From assembly GCA_018822845.1 (NCBI GenBank), contig JAHJJD010000049.1, positions 1 through 64,000 of the forward strand: a stretch of DNA of 64,000 bases, in the 5' to 3' direction. This document shows positions 19,514 through 30,636 of the stretch, piece after piece (the stretch's first letter is position 1; the number at the start of each line of letters is the position of its first letter). The translations under genes and the position numbers were made by a program. The notes under the pieces were generated by a model. That model was not told where the DNA came from, searched no databases, and saw nothing but the letters and a program-made list of their open reading frames with translations. The DNA comes from Gammaproteobacteria bacterium. Its GTDB lineage: Bacteria; Pseudomonadota; Gammaproteobacteria; Thiotrichales; Thiotrichaceae.

Positions 19514-20983
19514 ATGGAATTTGACCCTGACCTGAAAGCGCGCCTGCTTTTCCAGCTTAATGAAATTTTACCGGCAGATTGCATCCTGACCGCCACAGAG
19601 GATCTGCGCCCGTATGAATGCGATGGCCTGACAGCCTACCGCCGCTTGCCGCTGGCAGTGGTATTGCCAACCAGCACGGAACAAATCCAGCAAGTTACCC
19701 AGACCTGCGCCCGCCTGAATATCCCGGTGGTTGCGCGTGGTGCTGGCACTGGTTTGTCCGGTGGCGCATTACCGGAAGAAAACGGCATTATCCTTGGCCT
19801 TGCCCGCCTCAACAAAATCCTGGAAATCGACACCAATAACCTGGTAGCACGGGTACAACCGGGGGTGCGCAACCTCGCCATCAGTCAGGCAGTCGACCAA
19901 TACGGCCTGTTTTACGCTCCCGACCCGTCGTCGCAGATTGCCTGCTCCATTGGCGGCAATGTGGCGGAAAACTCCGGCGGAGTGCACTGCCTGAAATACG
20001 GCCTGACCGTGCATAACATTCAGGAAATCAAGATTGTCACCATCGATGGCGAGTTGGTAAACATTGGTTCGGAAACGCTGGATGCGACCGGCTACGACCT
20101 GCTGGCGCTCATGACAGGATCTGAGGGCATGCTGGGTATCGTGGTGGAGGTCACTGTCAAACTGACTGTCAAACCGGAAACCGTACAGGTGCTGATGGCT
20201 GCATTCCCCGAAGTGACCGCTGCCGGTGATGCTGTGGCCGCCATTATCAGCGCCGGAATCATCCCTGCCGGGCTGGAAATGATGGACAACCCCGCCATCC
20301 GCGCTGCCGAAGCCTTCGCCAAGGCTGGTTACCCGGTCGATGCCGCCGCCATCCTGCTATGCGAACTGGACGGCTCGGCAAGCGAAGTGGAAGAACAGGC
20401 CGCCAGCGTCAGCGCCATCCTGCAACGTTATGGCGCGACCAGCATCCATACTGCCAACACCGCCAGCGAACGCGCCAAACTGTGGGCCGGGCGCAAATCC
20501 GCGTTCCCCGCAGTCGGGCGTATTTCCCCGGATTATTACTGTATGGATGGCACCATTCCACGCAAGCATCTGGCACACGTGCTGCAAAAAATCGCGGATT
20601 TCTCACAGCAATACAGCCTACAGGTCGCCAATGTATTTCACGCAGGCGATGGCAACCTGCATCCGCTGATCCTGTATGATGCCAACCGCCCCGGTGAACT
20701 CGAAAAAGCCGAACGTTTTGGCGCAGATATTCTGGCGCTCTGTGTTAAAGTTGGCGGCTCCATTACCGGCGAACACGGCGTCGGGCATGAGAAACTCGAT
20801 TCCATGTGCGTACAGTTTGGTGAGCCATCACTGGAAATATTCCATGCCATCAAACGTGCATTTGATCCGGGTGAATTACTGAATCCGGGGAAAGCTGTCC
20901 CAACCCTGCACCGTTGTGCGGAACTGGGTGCCATGCACGTACATCACGGGCAACTCTCCCACCCTGAATTACCAAGATTTTGA
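19514..20983 (+). CDS. glcD: Glycolate oxidase FAD-linked subunit GlcD
   Basis: GlcD oxidises glycolate to glyoxylate as part of the GlcDEF complex, which passes electrons to the respiratory chain. The start is set at MEFDPDLKARLLFQL (19514) after CAAGGAAACCA, giving 489 residues; the track adds 29. The FAD_binding_4 fold shows PVVARGAGTGLSGGALP and SSQIACSIGGNVAENSGGVHCLKYG. The C-terminal part has NVFHAGDGNLHPLI and GSITGEHGVG. It is the first gene of a compact glcDEF operon. Confidence 0.95.
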   Translation: MEFDPDLKARLLFQLNEILPADCILTATEDLRPYECDGLTAYRRLPLAVVLPTSTEQIQQVTQTCARLNIPVVARGAGTGLSGGALPEENGIILGLARLNKILEIDTNNLVARVQPGVRNLAISQAVDQYGLFYAPDPSSQIACSIGGNVAENSGGVHCLKYGLTVHNIQEIKIVTIDGELVNIGSETLDATGYDLLALMTGSEGMLGIVVEVTVKLTVKPETVQVLMAAFPEVTAAGDAVAAIISAGIIPAGLEMMDNPAIRAAEAFAKAGYPVDAAAILLCELDGSASEVEEQAASVSAILQRYGATSIHTANTASERAKLWAGRKSAFPAVGRISPDYYCMDGTIPRKHLAHVLQKIADFSQQYSLQVANVFHAGDGNLHPLILYDANRPGELEKAERFGADILALCVKVGGSITGEHGVGHEKLDSMCVQFGEPSLEIFHAIKRAFDPGELLNPGKAVPTLHRCAELGAMHVHHGQLSHPELPRF

Positions 20984-21004
20984 GCCGGGAATGACTCTTT
21001 GAAC

Positions 21005-22078
21005 ATGATTGCTGATAACGACATAACCCAAACAATGCACGAGCAGGTCGTTGCCGCCATCGAAAGCAAACAGCCGCTACGCCTGACAGGTGGCGACACG
21101 AAAGCATTCTACGGCAATGAAACACAGGGAGAGGAGCTGCATACCTCCCGACACACCGGCATCGTCGCTTATGAACCCTCGGAACTGGCGGTAACGGTTC
21201 GCGCCGGAACCTGCACCCAGGAACTTGAAGCGCTGCTGGCCGCCAACGGGCAAATGCTGGCGTTTGAGCCACCCTGCCTGTCATCAAATTCCACCATTGG
21301 CGGCGCTATCGCCTCGGGGCTGGCTGGCCCTGCCCGCCCCTGGCGTGGTGGCGTGCGAGATCATGTACTCGGCACCAAACTGGTGACCGGCAAAGGCAAG
21401 GTCGCCAGCTTCGGCGGGCAAGTCATGAAAAACGTTGCCGGTTACGACGTATCCCGCCTGATGGCCGGTTCGTTGGGCACGCTTGGCCTGATACTGGAAG
21501 TTTCCCTCAAGGTGTTGCCCAGACCCTCGCATGAACTCACGCTGGCGCTGGAAATGCCGGAAACAGAAGCCCACGAAATCGGTCTGGCTCTGCGCAAGGG
21601 CGGTATGCCAATTTCCGCCAGTGCTTATTTCGATGGCTGTTTTTACCTGCGCCTGAGCGGGGCAAAATCTACCGTCAAAAGCGCCGCCAACACGATCGGC
21701 GGGGAAGCCCTGCAAGCACAGGATGAGTTCTGGAAGGCCCTGCGCAACCAGACCCATGAATTCTTCCAGCAGTTTGACCGCCCGTTGTGGCGACTGTCAT
21801 TCCCGCCTGCTACCGGAGCCATCAGCCGCCTGGATGGCAGTTCCCTGATCGAATGGGGCGGTTCCCAGCGCTGGGTTTACAGCAATATCCCGGTCAACCT
21901 GATCCGCAGCATTGCCGAAAAGCACAAGGGGCATGCCACGCTGTACCGGGGCCGTTTGCCCGGTGTCAGCACTTTCCACCCGCAAGCACAGGTATTGTTG
22001 CAGATACAAAAGCGCCTGAAACAGGCGATGGACCCGCACGGCATTTTCAACCCCGGCAGAATGAACAAGGACTGGTGA
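21005..22078 (+). CDS. glcE: Glycolate oxidase FAD-binding subunit GlcE
   Basis: This second flavoprotein subunit of glycolate oxidase has 357 residues from the ATG at 21005; the track uses a TTG two codons earlier. The FAD_binding_4 region contains PSELAVTVRAGTCTQELEALL and STIGGAIASGLAGPARP. The C-terminus has HGIFNPGRMNKDW, as in GlcE. It lies 21 bases after glcD and one base before glcF, so the three are co-transcribed. Confidence 0.95.
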   Translation: MIADNDITQTMHEQVVAAIESKQPLRLTGGDTKAFYGNETQGEELHTSRHTGIVAYEPSELAVTVRAGTCTQELEALLAANGQMLAFEPPCLSSNSTIGGAIASGLAGPARPWRGGVRDHVLGTKLVTGKGKVASFGGQVMKNVAGYDVSRLMAGSLGTLGLILEVSLKVLPRPSHELTLALEMPETEAHEIGLALRKGGMPISASAYFDGCFYLRLSGAKSTVKSAANTIGGEALQAQDEFWKALRNQTHEFFQQFDRPLWRLSFPPATGAISRLDGSSLIEWGGSQRWVYSNIPVNLIRSIAEKHKGHATLYRGRLPGVSTFHPQAQVLLQIQKRLKQAMDPHGIFNPGRMNKDW

Positions 22079-22079
22079 C

Positions 22080-23294
22080 ATGCAGACCCGCTTACTGGAC
22101 GAAGTACGGCAAACATCAGAGGGAAAGGTCGCGGAAGAAATCCTGCGCAAGTGCGTGCACTGCGGTTTCTGCAATGCCACCTGCCCGACCTACCAGTTGC
22201 TGGGTGACGAAAATGATGGCCCACGCGGACGCATTTACCTGATCAAGCAGTTGATGGAAGGCAAGCAAGTCGGTGAGAAAACCTTGCAACACCTCGACCG
22301 TTGCCTGCTGTGCCGCAATTGCGAAACCACCTGCCCCTCCGGCGTGGAATACGGCAAGCTGCTTGACATAGGCCGTCATCTGGCTGAGGAACAGATCGGG
22401 CGTAGCGGCAATGACAAAACCCTGCGCAAACGCCTGCGCAAATACCTGCCAAAATCCGGCCTGTTCGGTTTTGGCCTGAGCCTGGGCCGCGCATTCAAAC
22501 CCTTGCTGCCGGACAAGCTGGCAAGCAAGGTGACGCAAGCCCGCCCGGCAGGCCAATGGCCAGCGCCGCGTCACGAACGCAAAATGCTGGTGCTGGATGG
22601 CTGCGTGCAACCCAGCCTTTCCCCCGACATCAACGCTGCCACTGCGCGGGTGCTCGACAAGCTGGGCATCAGCCTGATCAGGGCGCAGGGTGCGGGCTGT
22701 TGCGGCGCGGTCAGTCAGCATCTGGGCGCACCGGATGAAGCCCTTGCCTACATCAAGCGCAATATCGACGCATGGTGGCCACACCTGACCACCACCGGGG
22801 TGGAGGCTGTTGTCAGTACCGCCAGCGGTTGCGGTACCATGATCAAGGATTACAAATACTACCTGCGCGATGACCCGGAATATTTCATCAAGGCCGAGCG
22901 CATTTCCTATCTCGCCAAAGACATTGCCGAAATCATCGCCAGGGAAAACTACCAGAAGCTTGCCACGGCCAAAGGCGCGCGCATTGCCTGGCATCCGCCC
23001 TGCTCCCTGCAACACGGTTTGAAGATCAAGGGTGTGGTGGAAAACATTTTGCAGGATTGCGGTTTCGTCCTGATACCGGTAACGGATGAGCACCTGTGCT
23101 GTGGATCAGCGGGAACCTATTCCATGCTGCAACCGGAGATTTCCCAGCAGTTGCGCAGTAACAAACTGGCGAACCTGATGGAACATAGCCCCGAATATAT
23201 TGTGACCGCCAACATCGGCTGCCAGACCCATCTGGAGGAAACCAGCCCGGTGCCGGTCAAACACTGGATCCATGTACTTGATCAGGAAATTTAA
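22080..23294 (+). CDS. glcF: Glycolate oxidase iron-sulfur subunit GlcF
   Basis: The 404-residue subunit carries two 4Fe-4S clusters at its N-terminus (CVHCGFCNATCPTYQ near residue 24 and CLLCRNCETTCPSG near 76). Two CCG/DUF3483-type cysteine-rich domains follow (GAGCCGAVSQHLG; HPPCSLQHGLK with DEHLCCGSAGTYS). It passes electrons from the flavin subunits towards the quinone pool. It is the last gene of glcDEF; a promoter and candidate small RNA begin right after it. Confidence 0.96.
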   Translation: MQTRLLDEVRQTSEGKVAEEILRKCVHCGFCNATCPTYQLLGDENDGPRGRIYLIKQLMEGKQVGEKTLQHLDRCLLCRNCETTCPSGVEYGKLLDIGRHLAEEQIGRSGNDKTLRKRLRKYLPKSGLFGFGLSLGRAFKPLLPDKLASKVTQARPAGQWPAPRHERKMLVLDGCVQPSLSPDINAATARVLDKLGISLIRAQGAGCCGAVSQHLGAPDEALAYIKRNIDAWWPHLTTTGVEAVVSTASGCGTMIKDYKYYLRDDPEYFIKAERISYLAKDIAEIIARENYQKLATAKGARIAWHPPCSLQHGLKIKGVVENILQDCGFVLIPVTDEHLCCGSAGTYSMLQPEISQQLRSNKLANLMEHSPEYIVTANIGCQTHLEETSPVPVKHWIHVLDQEI

Positions 23295-23295
23295 G

Positions 23296-23323
23296 CAGAC
23301 AAGTTCCAGAATTGTTCTATACT
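23296..23323 (+). promoter_or_regulatory. Candidate promoter for a small RNA
   Basis: CAGACA (23296-23301), a 16-base spacer and TATACT (23318-23323) begin 2 bases after the glcF stop codon. They point into a 100-base stretch that ends in a strong terminator and has no ORF. Confidence 0.45.
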
Positions 23324-23329
23324 AGCCAT

Positions 23330-23426
23330 ATCTGAAGGACGCCCCTGTATCAGGAAGATGTCGGTGAAGATGGCGTTTTACCCGAACGTCATCGGGAAGG
23401 GGAAGCCCCGCTTTGTGCGGGGCTTT

Positions 23427-23429
<3 letters not shown>
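23330..23429 (+). ncRNA. Candidate small RNA downstream of glcF
   Basis: About 100 bases lie between a promoter-like sequence and a strong terminator. The stretch can form the hairpin CCCGA-ACGTCA-TCGGG ahead of the terminator stem. It carries several GGA triplets (AAGGAC, CAGGAAG, GGGAAGGGGAAG), which could be sites for a CsrA/RsmA-type protein. No known RNA family is recognised. It could equally be the 3' untranslated region of glcF. Confidence 0.4.
23403..23429 (+). terminator. Rho-independent terminator after glcF/candidate sRNA
   Basis: AAGCCCCGC-TTTGT-GCGGGGCTT is followed by TTTT. It overlaps the last bases of the convergent Nudix gene. Confidence 0.9.
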
Positions 23430-25156
<1,727 letters not shown>

Positions 25157-25222
25157 CGGCTTGTAATAAATCTTTCATATTTGATGTGTTACCATCCGGG
25201 CATTCCAAGCAGCAAACTGAAG

Positions 25223-25912
25223 ATGAAAAAACAGATTCTGTGTGTCGAAGACGAAGCGGGCATCCGCAACATGATCCGCTTTTCGCTGGAACGCGAAGGC
25301 TACACGGTGGTGGAAGCTGCCAATGCCAGGGAAGCCCGTTCCTGCGTCGCCGATTCCCTGCCTGACCTGATGCTGATTGACTGGATGCTGCCCGACTTTT
25401 CCGGCCCCGAACTGATCAAGCGGTTCCGCCGCGATGAACTCACCCGCGACATTCCCATCATCATGCTGACGGCAAAATCCGAAGAAGAAGACATGATCTA
25501 TGGGCTTGACGCAGGGGCAGATGACTACCTGGGCAAACCGGTTTCGCTGAAAAACCTCAGCGCCCGCATCAAGGCGCTGCTGCGTCGCAGTGAAGGTTTC
25601 AACGATCAGCGCATCATCATTGCTGGCCGCTTGCAACTGAATCAGGATGCCCACCAGTTACGCATCGACAATGAACCCGTGCATTTGGGCACTACCGAAT
25701 ACCGTCTGCTGGAATTTTTCATGCAGCACCCCGGCAAGGTCTATTCCCGCTCCCAGCTACTGGATTTCGTCTGGGGCCAGACCACCTATATTGAAGAACG
25801 TACCGTGGACGTACATGTATTACGCCTGCGCAAAACCTTGAAACAGTACAACGCCGAGCAGGTCATCCAGACCATTCGGGGCGCTGGTTACCTGTTCAAC
25901 GCAGACGTGTAA
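25223..25912 (+). CDS. phoB: PhoB-like response regulator
   Basis: This two-component DNA-binding regulator of the OmpR/PhoB family has 229 residues from MKKQILCVEDEAGIRNMI. The receiver domain has the acidic pair ED, the phosphoacceptor in LMLIDWMLPDFSG, and T/K in MLTAKSEEED and LGKPVS. The C-terminal winged helix has LGTTEYRLLEFFMQHPGKVYSRSQLLD and RTVDVHVLRLRKTL. The whole resembles E. coli PhoB, which controls phosphate starvation genes. No phoR kinase follows; the next gene is convergent. Confidence 0.82.
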   Translation: MKKQILCVEDEAGIRNMIRFSLEREGYTVVEAANAREARSCVADSLPDLMLIDWMLPDFSGPELIKRFRRDELTRDIPIIMLTAKSEEEDMIYGLDAGADDYLGKPVSLKNLSARIKALLRRSEGFNDQRIIIAGRLQLNQDAHQLRIDNEPVHLGTTEYRLLEFFMQHPGKVYSRSQLLDFVWGQTTYIEERTVDVHVLRLRKTLKQYNAEQVIQTIRGAGYLFNADV

Positions 25913-25929
25913 CCAGTGCCACCATCCGT

Positions 25930-26793
25930 TCAGGGCAAGCCACCAAAGCCGTACTGTTGCACCTTGCGCCCGGCCAGTTCGACCGCGTAATGCAGGGCTT
26001 CCTCCAGTAACCGCCCGGTTGCAAGGGCATGAATCAGACCAGCATTGAAAGTGTCACCCGCCCCTACTGTATCGACCACTTTTTCCACCTGCATGGCAGG
26101 CGCATGGAACACAACACCGAGCTGGTCGATGGCCCATGCACCCTGATCCCCCCAGGTGCAGGTCATCCACACAGTGCCATGCCGGTTTTGCCGGTCGTGC
26201 AGGAAGCTTTCTGCATCACTGAAACCCTGCGCTTGTGCGTAGGCTCGCGGGAACATGGCCAGATCAACCTGTGGAACCAGTTCTTCCAGCCCGTCACGAA
26301 CTTTCTCGATTTCCAGTGAAACCGGCTGGTCAAAAATATTATCGCGGGTATGCGCCAGCATCTTGCCGAGTTCCACCACATTGCGCCCCTCGAAATGCAG
26401 CCAGTCGTAACGCTCCACCGGAATTCGGGCGAAATCCTCGGCCAATAGTTCCGCAAGCTGGCGATGATGCACGATGGTGCGGCTACCATTACGGCTATTC
26501 AGGGTAATGCAGGAAACCGGCGACTCCCCCTGCTGCCGAGTGGCGTAATCCAGCCCGATACCGCTGGCCAGCAGGCTTTCAGCAATACGCCCGCCATCCG
26601 CATCATTCGCCAACACACCCGCCCAATCGCAACGGTGGCGGTGGCTGGCCAGTACACGGGCCGTGTTGGCGGCATTCCCGCCGGTATCCACCCACTTGTT
26701 GAGGGCGCGCATTTCCTCGTCTTCCTGCGGGTAATGGTCGACCACATTCACAATGTCCAGCGTGGCGTTTCCGGTTGTCAAAATAAAGCTCAT
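25930..26793 (-). CDS. PfkB-family sugar kinase, ketohexokinase-like
   Basis: The start is set at MSFILTTGNATLDIVN (26793), giving 287 residues; the track adds 69. It has the ribokinase fold with GGNAANTARVLASHR near the start and the catalytic and anion-hole motif VVDTVGAGDTFNAGLIHAL at the end. Several segments follow animal ketohexokinase more closely than bacterial fructokinases: GNAANTARV, SGSRTIVHH-like NGSRTIVHH, WLHFEGRN and VSLEIEK. A ketose 1-kinase role is therefore likely, but the substrate is inferred. It is divergent from the protease gene. Confidence 0.75.
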   Translation of the reverse strand: MSFILTTGNATLDIVNVVDHYPQEDEEMRALNKWVDTGGNAANTARVLASHRHRCDWAGVLANDADGGRIAESLLASGIGLDYATRQQGESPVSCITLNSRNGSRTIVHHRQLAELLAEDFARIPVERYDWLHFEGRNVVELGKMLAHTRDNIFDQPVSLEIEKVRDGLEELVPQVDLAMFPRAYAQAQGFSDAESFLHDRQNRHGTVWMTCTWGDQGAWAIDQLGVVFHAPAMQVEKVVDTVGAGDTFNAGLIHALATGRLLEEALHYAVELAGRKVQQYGFGGLP

Positions 26794-26879
26794 AAATTTT
26801 TTTCCAGTTCGTGCAGTAATCCACGGCTTTTGACGGTCGTAATTATTGGGCCAAATGATAACGTGACAGGGGACATATA

Positions 26880-27902
26880 ATGTACAAACTATTGGGGATA
26901 ATTTTTCTCCTGCTGTTGCCATGGCAACACGCGGGAGCAGATTCCGGCTTGACGATGCGTATAGTAGGGGGAAATCCGGCGGGGCAAAATGCCTGGCCAT
27001 CCGTGGTCGCCATCAAGACAACATCTACCGGTGAAGTCCTTTGTGGGGGCAATCTGATTCACCCGCTGTGGGTACTGACCGCAGCACATTGTATCACGGG
27101 CGAAGCTGCGGGTCTGAGCTATGAGTACGGGCCTGCCGACATGGTGATCTTTTCCGGTGCGATTGGGCTGGACTCACCTCAAGGCCGCCATATGCCAGTA
27201 CAGCGTATTGTCGTCCATCCGCAATACAACACCAGCAACGGGGCAAACGATGTCGCGCTACTGATGCTGGCGGCACCACTGGAAGGGGCAACCATGCCCA
27301 TCTACGCCAACGACCCGCCGCCAGGTACGGCAGCAATCGTGGTTGGCTGGGGTGCCCGCACGGCCAGCGCGCCGGGCGGGACACCGGGCAACTTTCCGAA
27401 CCTGCTCCAGCAGGCCACCATTCCCATCGTACCAACCGACGTGTGTAACAGGCCATCATCCTATGGCGGCAAAATCCTTCCCGGCATGTTGTGTGCTGGT
27501 CTGCCACAAGGTGGACGCGATGCCTGCGTAGGTGACAGTGGTGGCCCACTGATGGTGCGGCAGAATGGCGTCTTCCGCCAGGTCGGTATCGTCAGTCAGG
27601 GAGATGGCTGCGCCATGCCCGGCAAGTACGGTATTTACACACGGGTTTCCAACTACGCCAACTGGATTCAGCAGTTTGCCCCACCACCCTATGCCGGACT
27701 ACCGGTTGCACAACCGGATAATCCACGCATGAATTACCCTGGTGGCGCAGGCGCGCTCAACTGGTGGGTATTGGGTGACTTGCTGGTACTGGCCGTGATT
27801 CTGTTGCTCAGGAAGTTTGCAGCAAGTGCAAGGTATTATCGAGCTCCACCTGCTTCCTCAACAGTTTCTTCATGCCAAACGGGACAAACTGGAACAGGCT
27901 GA
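26880..27902 (+). CDS. Secreted trypsin-like serine protease with C-terminal membrane anchor
   Basis: This S1-family endopeptidase has 340 residues. A signal peptide (LLGIIFLLLLPWQHAGA) precedes the activation site RIVGG. The catalytic triad is His in TAAHC (about 69), Asp in NDVALLML (about 123) and Ser in GDSGGPL (about 219). Near the C-terminus PGGAGALNWWVLGDLLVLAV, then LLLRK, resembles a GlyGly-CTERM sorting tail, as on some Vibrio-type secreted trypsins. The frame then runs about 25 residues past the basic stop-transfer and overlaps the convergent gene by 95 bases, which is unusual. Confidence 0.88.
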   Translation: MYKLLGIIFLLLLPWQHAGADSGLTMRIVGGNPAGQNAWPSVVAIKTTSTGEVLCGGNLIHPLWVLTAAHCITGEAAGLSYEYGPADMVIFSGAIGLDSPQGRHMPVQRIVVHPQYNTSNGANDVALLMLAAPLEGATMPIYANDPPPGTAAIVVGWGARTASAPGGTPGNFPNLLQQATIPIVPTDVCNRPSSYGGKILPGMLCAGLPQGGRDACVGDSGGPLMVRQNGVFRQVGIVSQGDGCAMPGKYGIYTRVSNYANWIQQFAPPPYAGLPVAQPDNPRMNYPGGAGALNWWVLGDLLVLAVILLLRKFAASARYYRAPPASSTVSSCQTGQTGTG

Positions 27903-29196
27903 CACCGGTCGCACCCAGCAACAGTATACTGCCCAGGACGGCAGTAATGATGGCGTCGGAACCCAGCAGACTGCCAACGCCGAGCAGCCCTGTGGCAAAG
28001 CGCAGCAGGTAGAACGCCAGGGAACCGAGCAGCAGGACGATGGAGGTGTGGATAAACGTACCACCCAACTGGTTGACCCATGACCAGCGGCAGCGCTGTT
28101 GTTCCATGTGCTGTTCGTACTGGAAAGAGCGACGCCTGACTTCGCGCATGATACGTTTTTGTGAAGCTTCCAGAATGATGTCGCCAATCTGTTTTTCACG
28201 TTGACTGAGGGTGACATAAGGCAGGTGCGAGATGACCCTGGCATGCTGCTGGAAAACCTGCCGGAATAACACGCCGGAATCAAGCCCGTCCGGCAGTGGC
28301 AAACTGGCCAGTGGACTCTGCTTCCAGTTGTGATGAACGTAGGTCTTGATGCGATTGACCTTGATGGAACGCAAATCCTGTAACACACCACTGATTTCAT
28401 CCGTATTGCCAAAATCCGGCTCCACTTGCGCCTGCACATAGTAGACGGGAGAACGCGCCACCACCTGCACCAGCCTGCGCACCGCTGCCCCACTATCACC
28501 CGCAACGGCCAGATAGCGGGCACATTCATACAGGTTTTCCATATCCGTTTGCTGCGCACACCCGAGTGCCGCCAGGGACGCCTCCACGGCATTGCCGGGG
28601 TCATGCAAGCCATAATGCGTATCAGCCAGATGACGCAGGGCAAAGGCAGCGAATGCCGGGTCACTACCCTGTGCCAACTGTGCTGCCTGTCCGAAGTGGA
28701 ATGCTGCCTGGGGCAACTTTCCCAGCATGAACAGGTATATCCAGCCCAGTTCGAAATGTGCCCGATGATTTTGGCTGTTGACTTCCAACGAGTTTTTCAG
28801 CAGACACTCAGCAACCAGCACCTGCTTATCTGCATCACTGCCCTGGAAATCCAGGGATTCTGCAAGCTTCTTGCTGGCAAAATCTTCCCGCTCACGCATC
28901 AACCGCAAGCCTTGCATGGAAACATGCGAGGCTACAACTTCAAGCTGGGGGCGCAGACTGCGCAGTACATCTTCGGCACTGCCAAACTTGCGCAGATTGT
29001 TGCGGATACCGGCGTTCAGCAGGCCATAAACACCTTGCCGCTTCATGCCGCGTAGAGGGACAAGATATTCAAGGTTGATGCGATGAAAGACATGTTGTTT
29101 GTGGGCAGGGAAAAACACGCCCTGTGCCTGGGGTACCAGCATTCCATTGTTCACGTCGCCAAATCCATTCTGACATATCGGGGGTTGATGGATCAT
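27808..29196 (-). CDS. TPR-like protein with two C-terminal membrane segments
   Basis: I do not recognise a named family. The 462-residue protein has helical repeat segments that look like tetratricopeptide repeats at about residues 110-230 (HRAHFELGWIYLFMLGKLPQAAFHFGQAA, LADTHYGLHDPGNAVEASLAAL). A charged linker region with REKQIGDIILEASQKRIMREVRRR follows. Two hydrophobic segments lie near the end (TSIVLLLGSLAFYLLRFA and AVLGSILLLGATGVSLFQF). It is probably an inner-membrane protein with a large cytosolic helical domain. It is divergent from hflK and overlaps the protease gene tail to tail. Confidence 0.6.
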   Translation of the reverse strand: MIHQPPICQNGFGDVNNGMLVPQAQGVFFPAHKQHVFHRINLEYLVPLRGMKRQGVYGLLNAGIRNNLRKFGSAEDVLRSLRPQLEVVASHVSMQGLRLMREREDFASKKLAESLDFQGSDADKQVLVAECLLKNSLEVNSQNHRAHFELGWIYLFMLGKLPQAAFHFGQAAQLAQGSDPAFAAFALRHLADTHYGLHDPGNAVEASLAALGCAQQTDMENLYECARYLAVAGDSGAAVRRLVQVVARSPVYYVQAQVEPDFGNTDEISGVLQDLRSIKVNRIKTYVHHNWKQSPLASLPLPDGLDSGVLFRQVFQQHARVISHLPYVTLSQREKQIGDIILEASQKRIMREVRRRSFQYEQHMEQQRCRWSWVNQLGGTFIHTSIVLLLGSLAFYLLRFATGLLGVGSLLGSDAIITAVLGSILLLGATGVSLFQFVPFGMKKLLRKQVELDNTLHLLQTS

Positions 29197-29439
29197 AATA
29201 TAGTCAATTTTTTAAGATTTTTCTATCAAACACAATTTATCTTCCTGATGAAGGCTGCTCACAGGGTGATTGCAACTTCATGAAAAACAGCCGCTTAATC
29301 AAATTTCAGATGGCTTACGGCGGATTATCCCCTTTTTTAGCGGTTGAGTTGAATACCGCCCCCCCTAATCTGTTATGCTTCGCGTTGTATTATGCAATAC
29401 CCTCACATTAGCGATAAACAGAACATTAGGAGCTGGTCT

Positions 29440-30636
29440 ATGCCCTGGAATGAACCGGGTGGAAATCAACAAGACCCTTGGACGGGGAAAAAACGTGGAT
29501 CAGGTGGCAATGATCCCGAAGAATTCATCCGCAAACTCAATCAGAAACTGGGTAAACTGTTTGGCGGCTCTGGCCGTCAGGATGGCCCCGATAACAACAG
29601 CAGCAAAGGGCTCGCCCTGTTAGTGGTGCTGCTGGTTGTGGGTTGGCTGTTGTCAGGTTTCTATACAGTGGATGCCCGTCAGCAAGGGCTGGTACTGCGC
29701 TTTGGTGCCTATCAGCAAACCACTGAGGCTGGCCTGCACTGGCGTTTGCCTTACCCCATTGAAACCGTTGAAGTCATTGATGTCGAGCAGAACCGTAGCG
29801 CCCAGGATCGCAGCACCATGCTGACCAAGGACGAAAACATCGTCGACATCGCTGTCTCCGTTCAATACAAGGTGCGCAATGCGGAAAACTATGCGTTCAA
29901 TGTCCTGAACGTCGACAACGCGGCTGACCAGACCCAGGGCACGATCTATCAGGTCATGCGTGGTGCCACCCGTGAAATCATCGGTCGCAACAACATGGAC
30001 TTCATCCTCCAGGAAGGCCGTGAACAGATTGCCATTGATGCCCAGAACCTGATGCAACAGATTCTGGATGGCTACAAGGCTGGCTTACAAGTCCTCAAGG
30101 TCAACCTGACGTATGCGGAAGCGCCAACTGAAGTAAAGGATGCTTTCGACGAAGCCAACCGCGCCCGCGAAGACAAAAACCGCTTCCAGAACGAGGCTGA
30201 TACCTATTCCAAAAGGGTCATTCCCGAAGCCCGTGGCCAGGCCGCACGCCTGAAATCGCAGGCGGAAGGTTATCGTCAGGAAAGCATCGACAAGGCCGAG
30301 GGCGACGCTGCCCGCTTCAGCCAGTTGGTAGCGGAGTATCGCAAGGCACCGGAGGTAACCCGTGAGCGCCTGTATCTGGATGCAATTGAATCCGTCATGT
30401 CCGGCAGCCGTAAAATCGTGATCGACTCAGAAAAAGGCAACAACATGATGTATCTGCCGCTAGACCAGCTTGGCATCCAGAGTAGCGGAACCCCCGACCC
30501 TGCCGCCGCCAGCGCTGCTGCCAAAACGTTTCAGAACAGCACCAGTGGTGCTGCCAGCACAAGTGGCAGTGACACCAGTAATGATGGCGTGGTTACACGC
30601 CCGTCACGTGAAACCAGCACCAGGGGAGGCCGCTGA
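29440..30636 (+). CDS. hflK: FtsH protease regulator HflK
   Basis: HflK forms with HflC a membrane complex that surrounds and modulates the FtsH protease. The start is set at MPWNEPGGNQQDPWTGKK (29440) after TTAGGAGC, giving 398 residues. A glycine-rich N-terminus is followed by one membrane span (ALLVVLLVVGWLLSGFY), then the SPFH/band 7 domain (YTVDARQQGLVLRFGAYQ, TMLTKDENIVDIAVSVQYKV) and a long helical region. Its stop overlaps the hflC start by one base. Confidence 0.96.
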   Translation: MPWNEPGGNQQDPWTGKKRGSGGNDPEEFIRKLNQKLGKLFGGSGRQDGPDNNSSKGLALLVVLLVVGWLLSGFYTVDARQQGLVLRFGAYQQTTEAGLHWRLPYPIETVEVIDVEQNRSAQDRSTMLTKDENIVDIAVSVQYKVRNAENYAFNVLNVDNAADQTQGTIYQVMRGATREIIGRNNMDFILQEGREQIAIDAQNLMQQILDGYKAGLQVLKVNLTYAEAPTEVKDAFDEANRAREDKNRFQNEADTYSKRVIPEARGQAARLKSQAEGYRQESIDKAEGDAARFSQLVAEYRKAPEVTRERLYLDAIESVMSGSRKIVIDSEKGNNMMYLPLDQLGIQSSGTPDPAAASAAAKTFQNSTSGAASTSGSDTSNDGVVTRPSRETSTRGGR

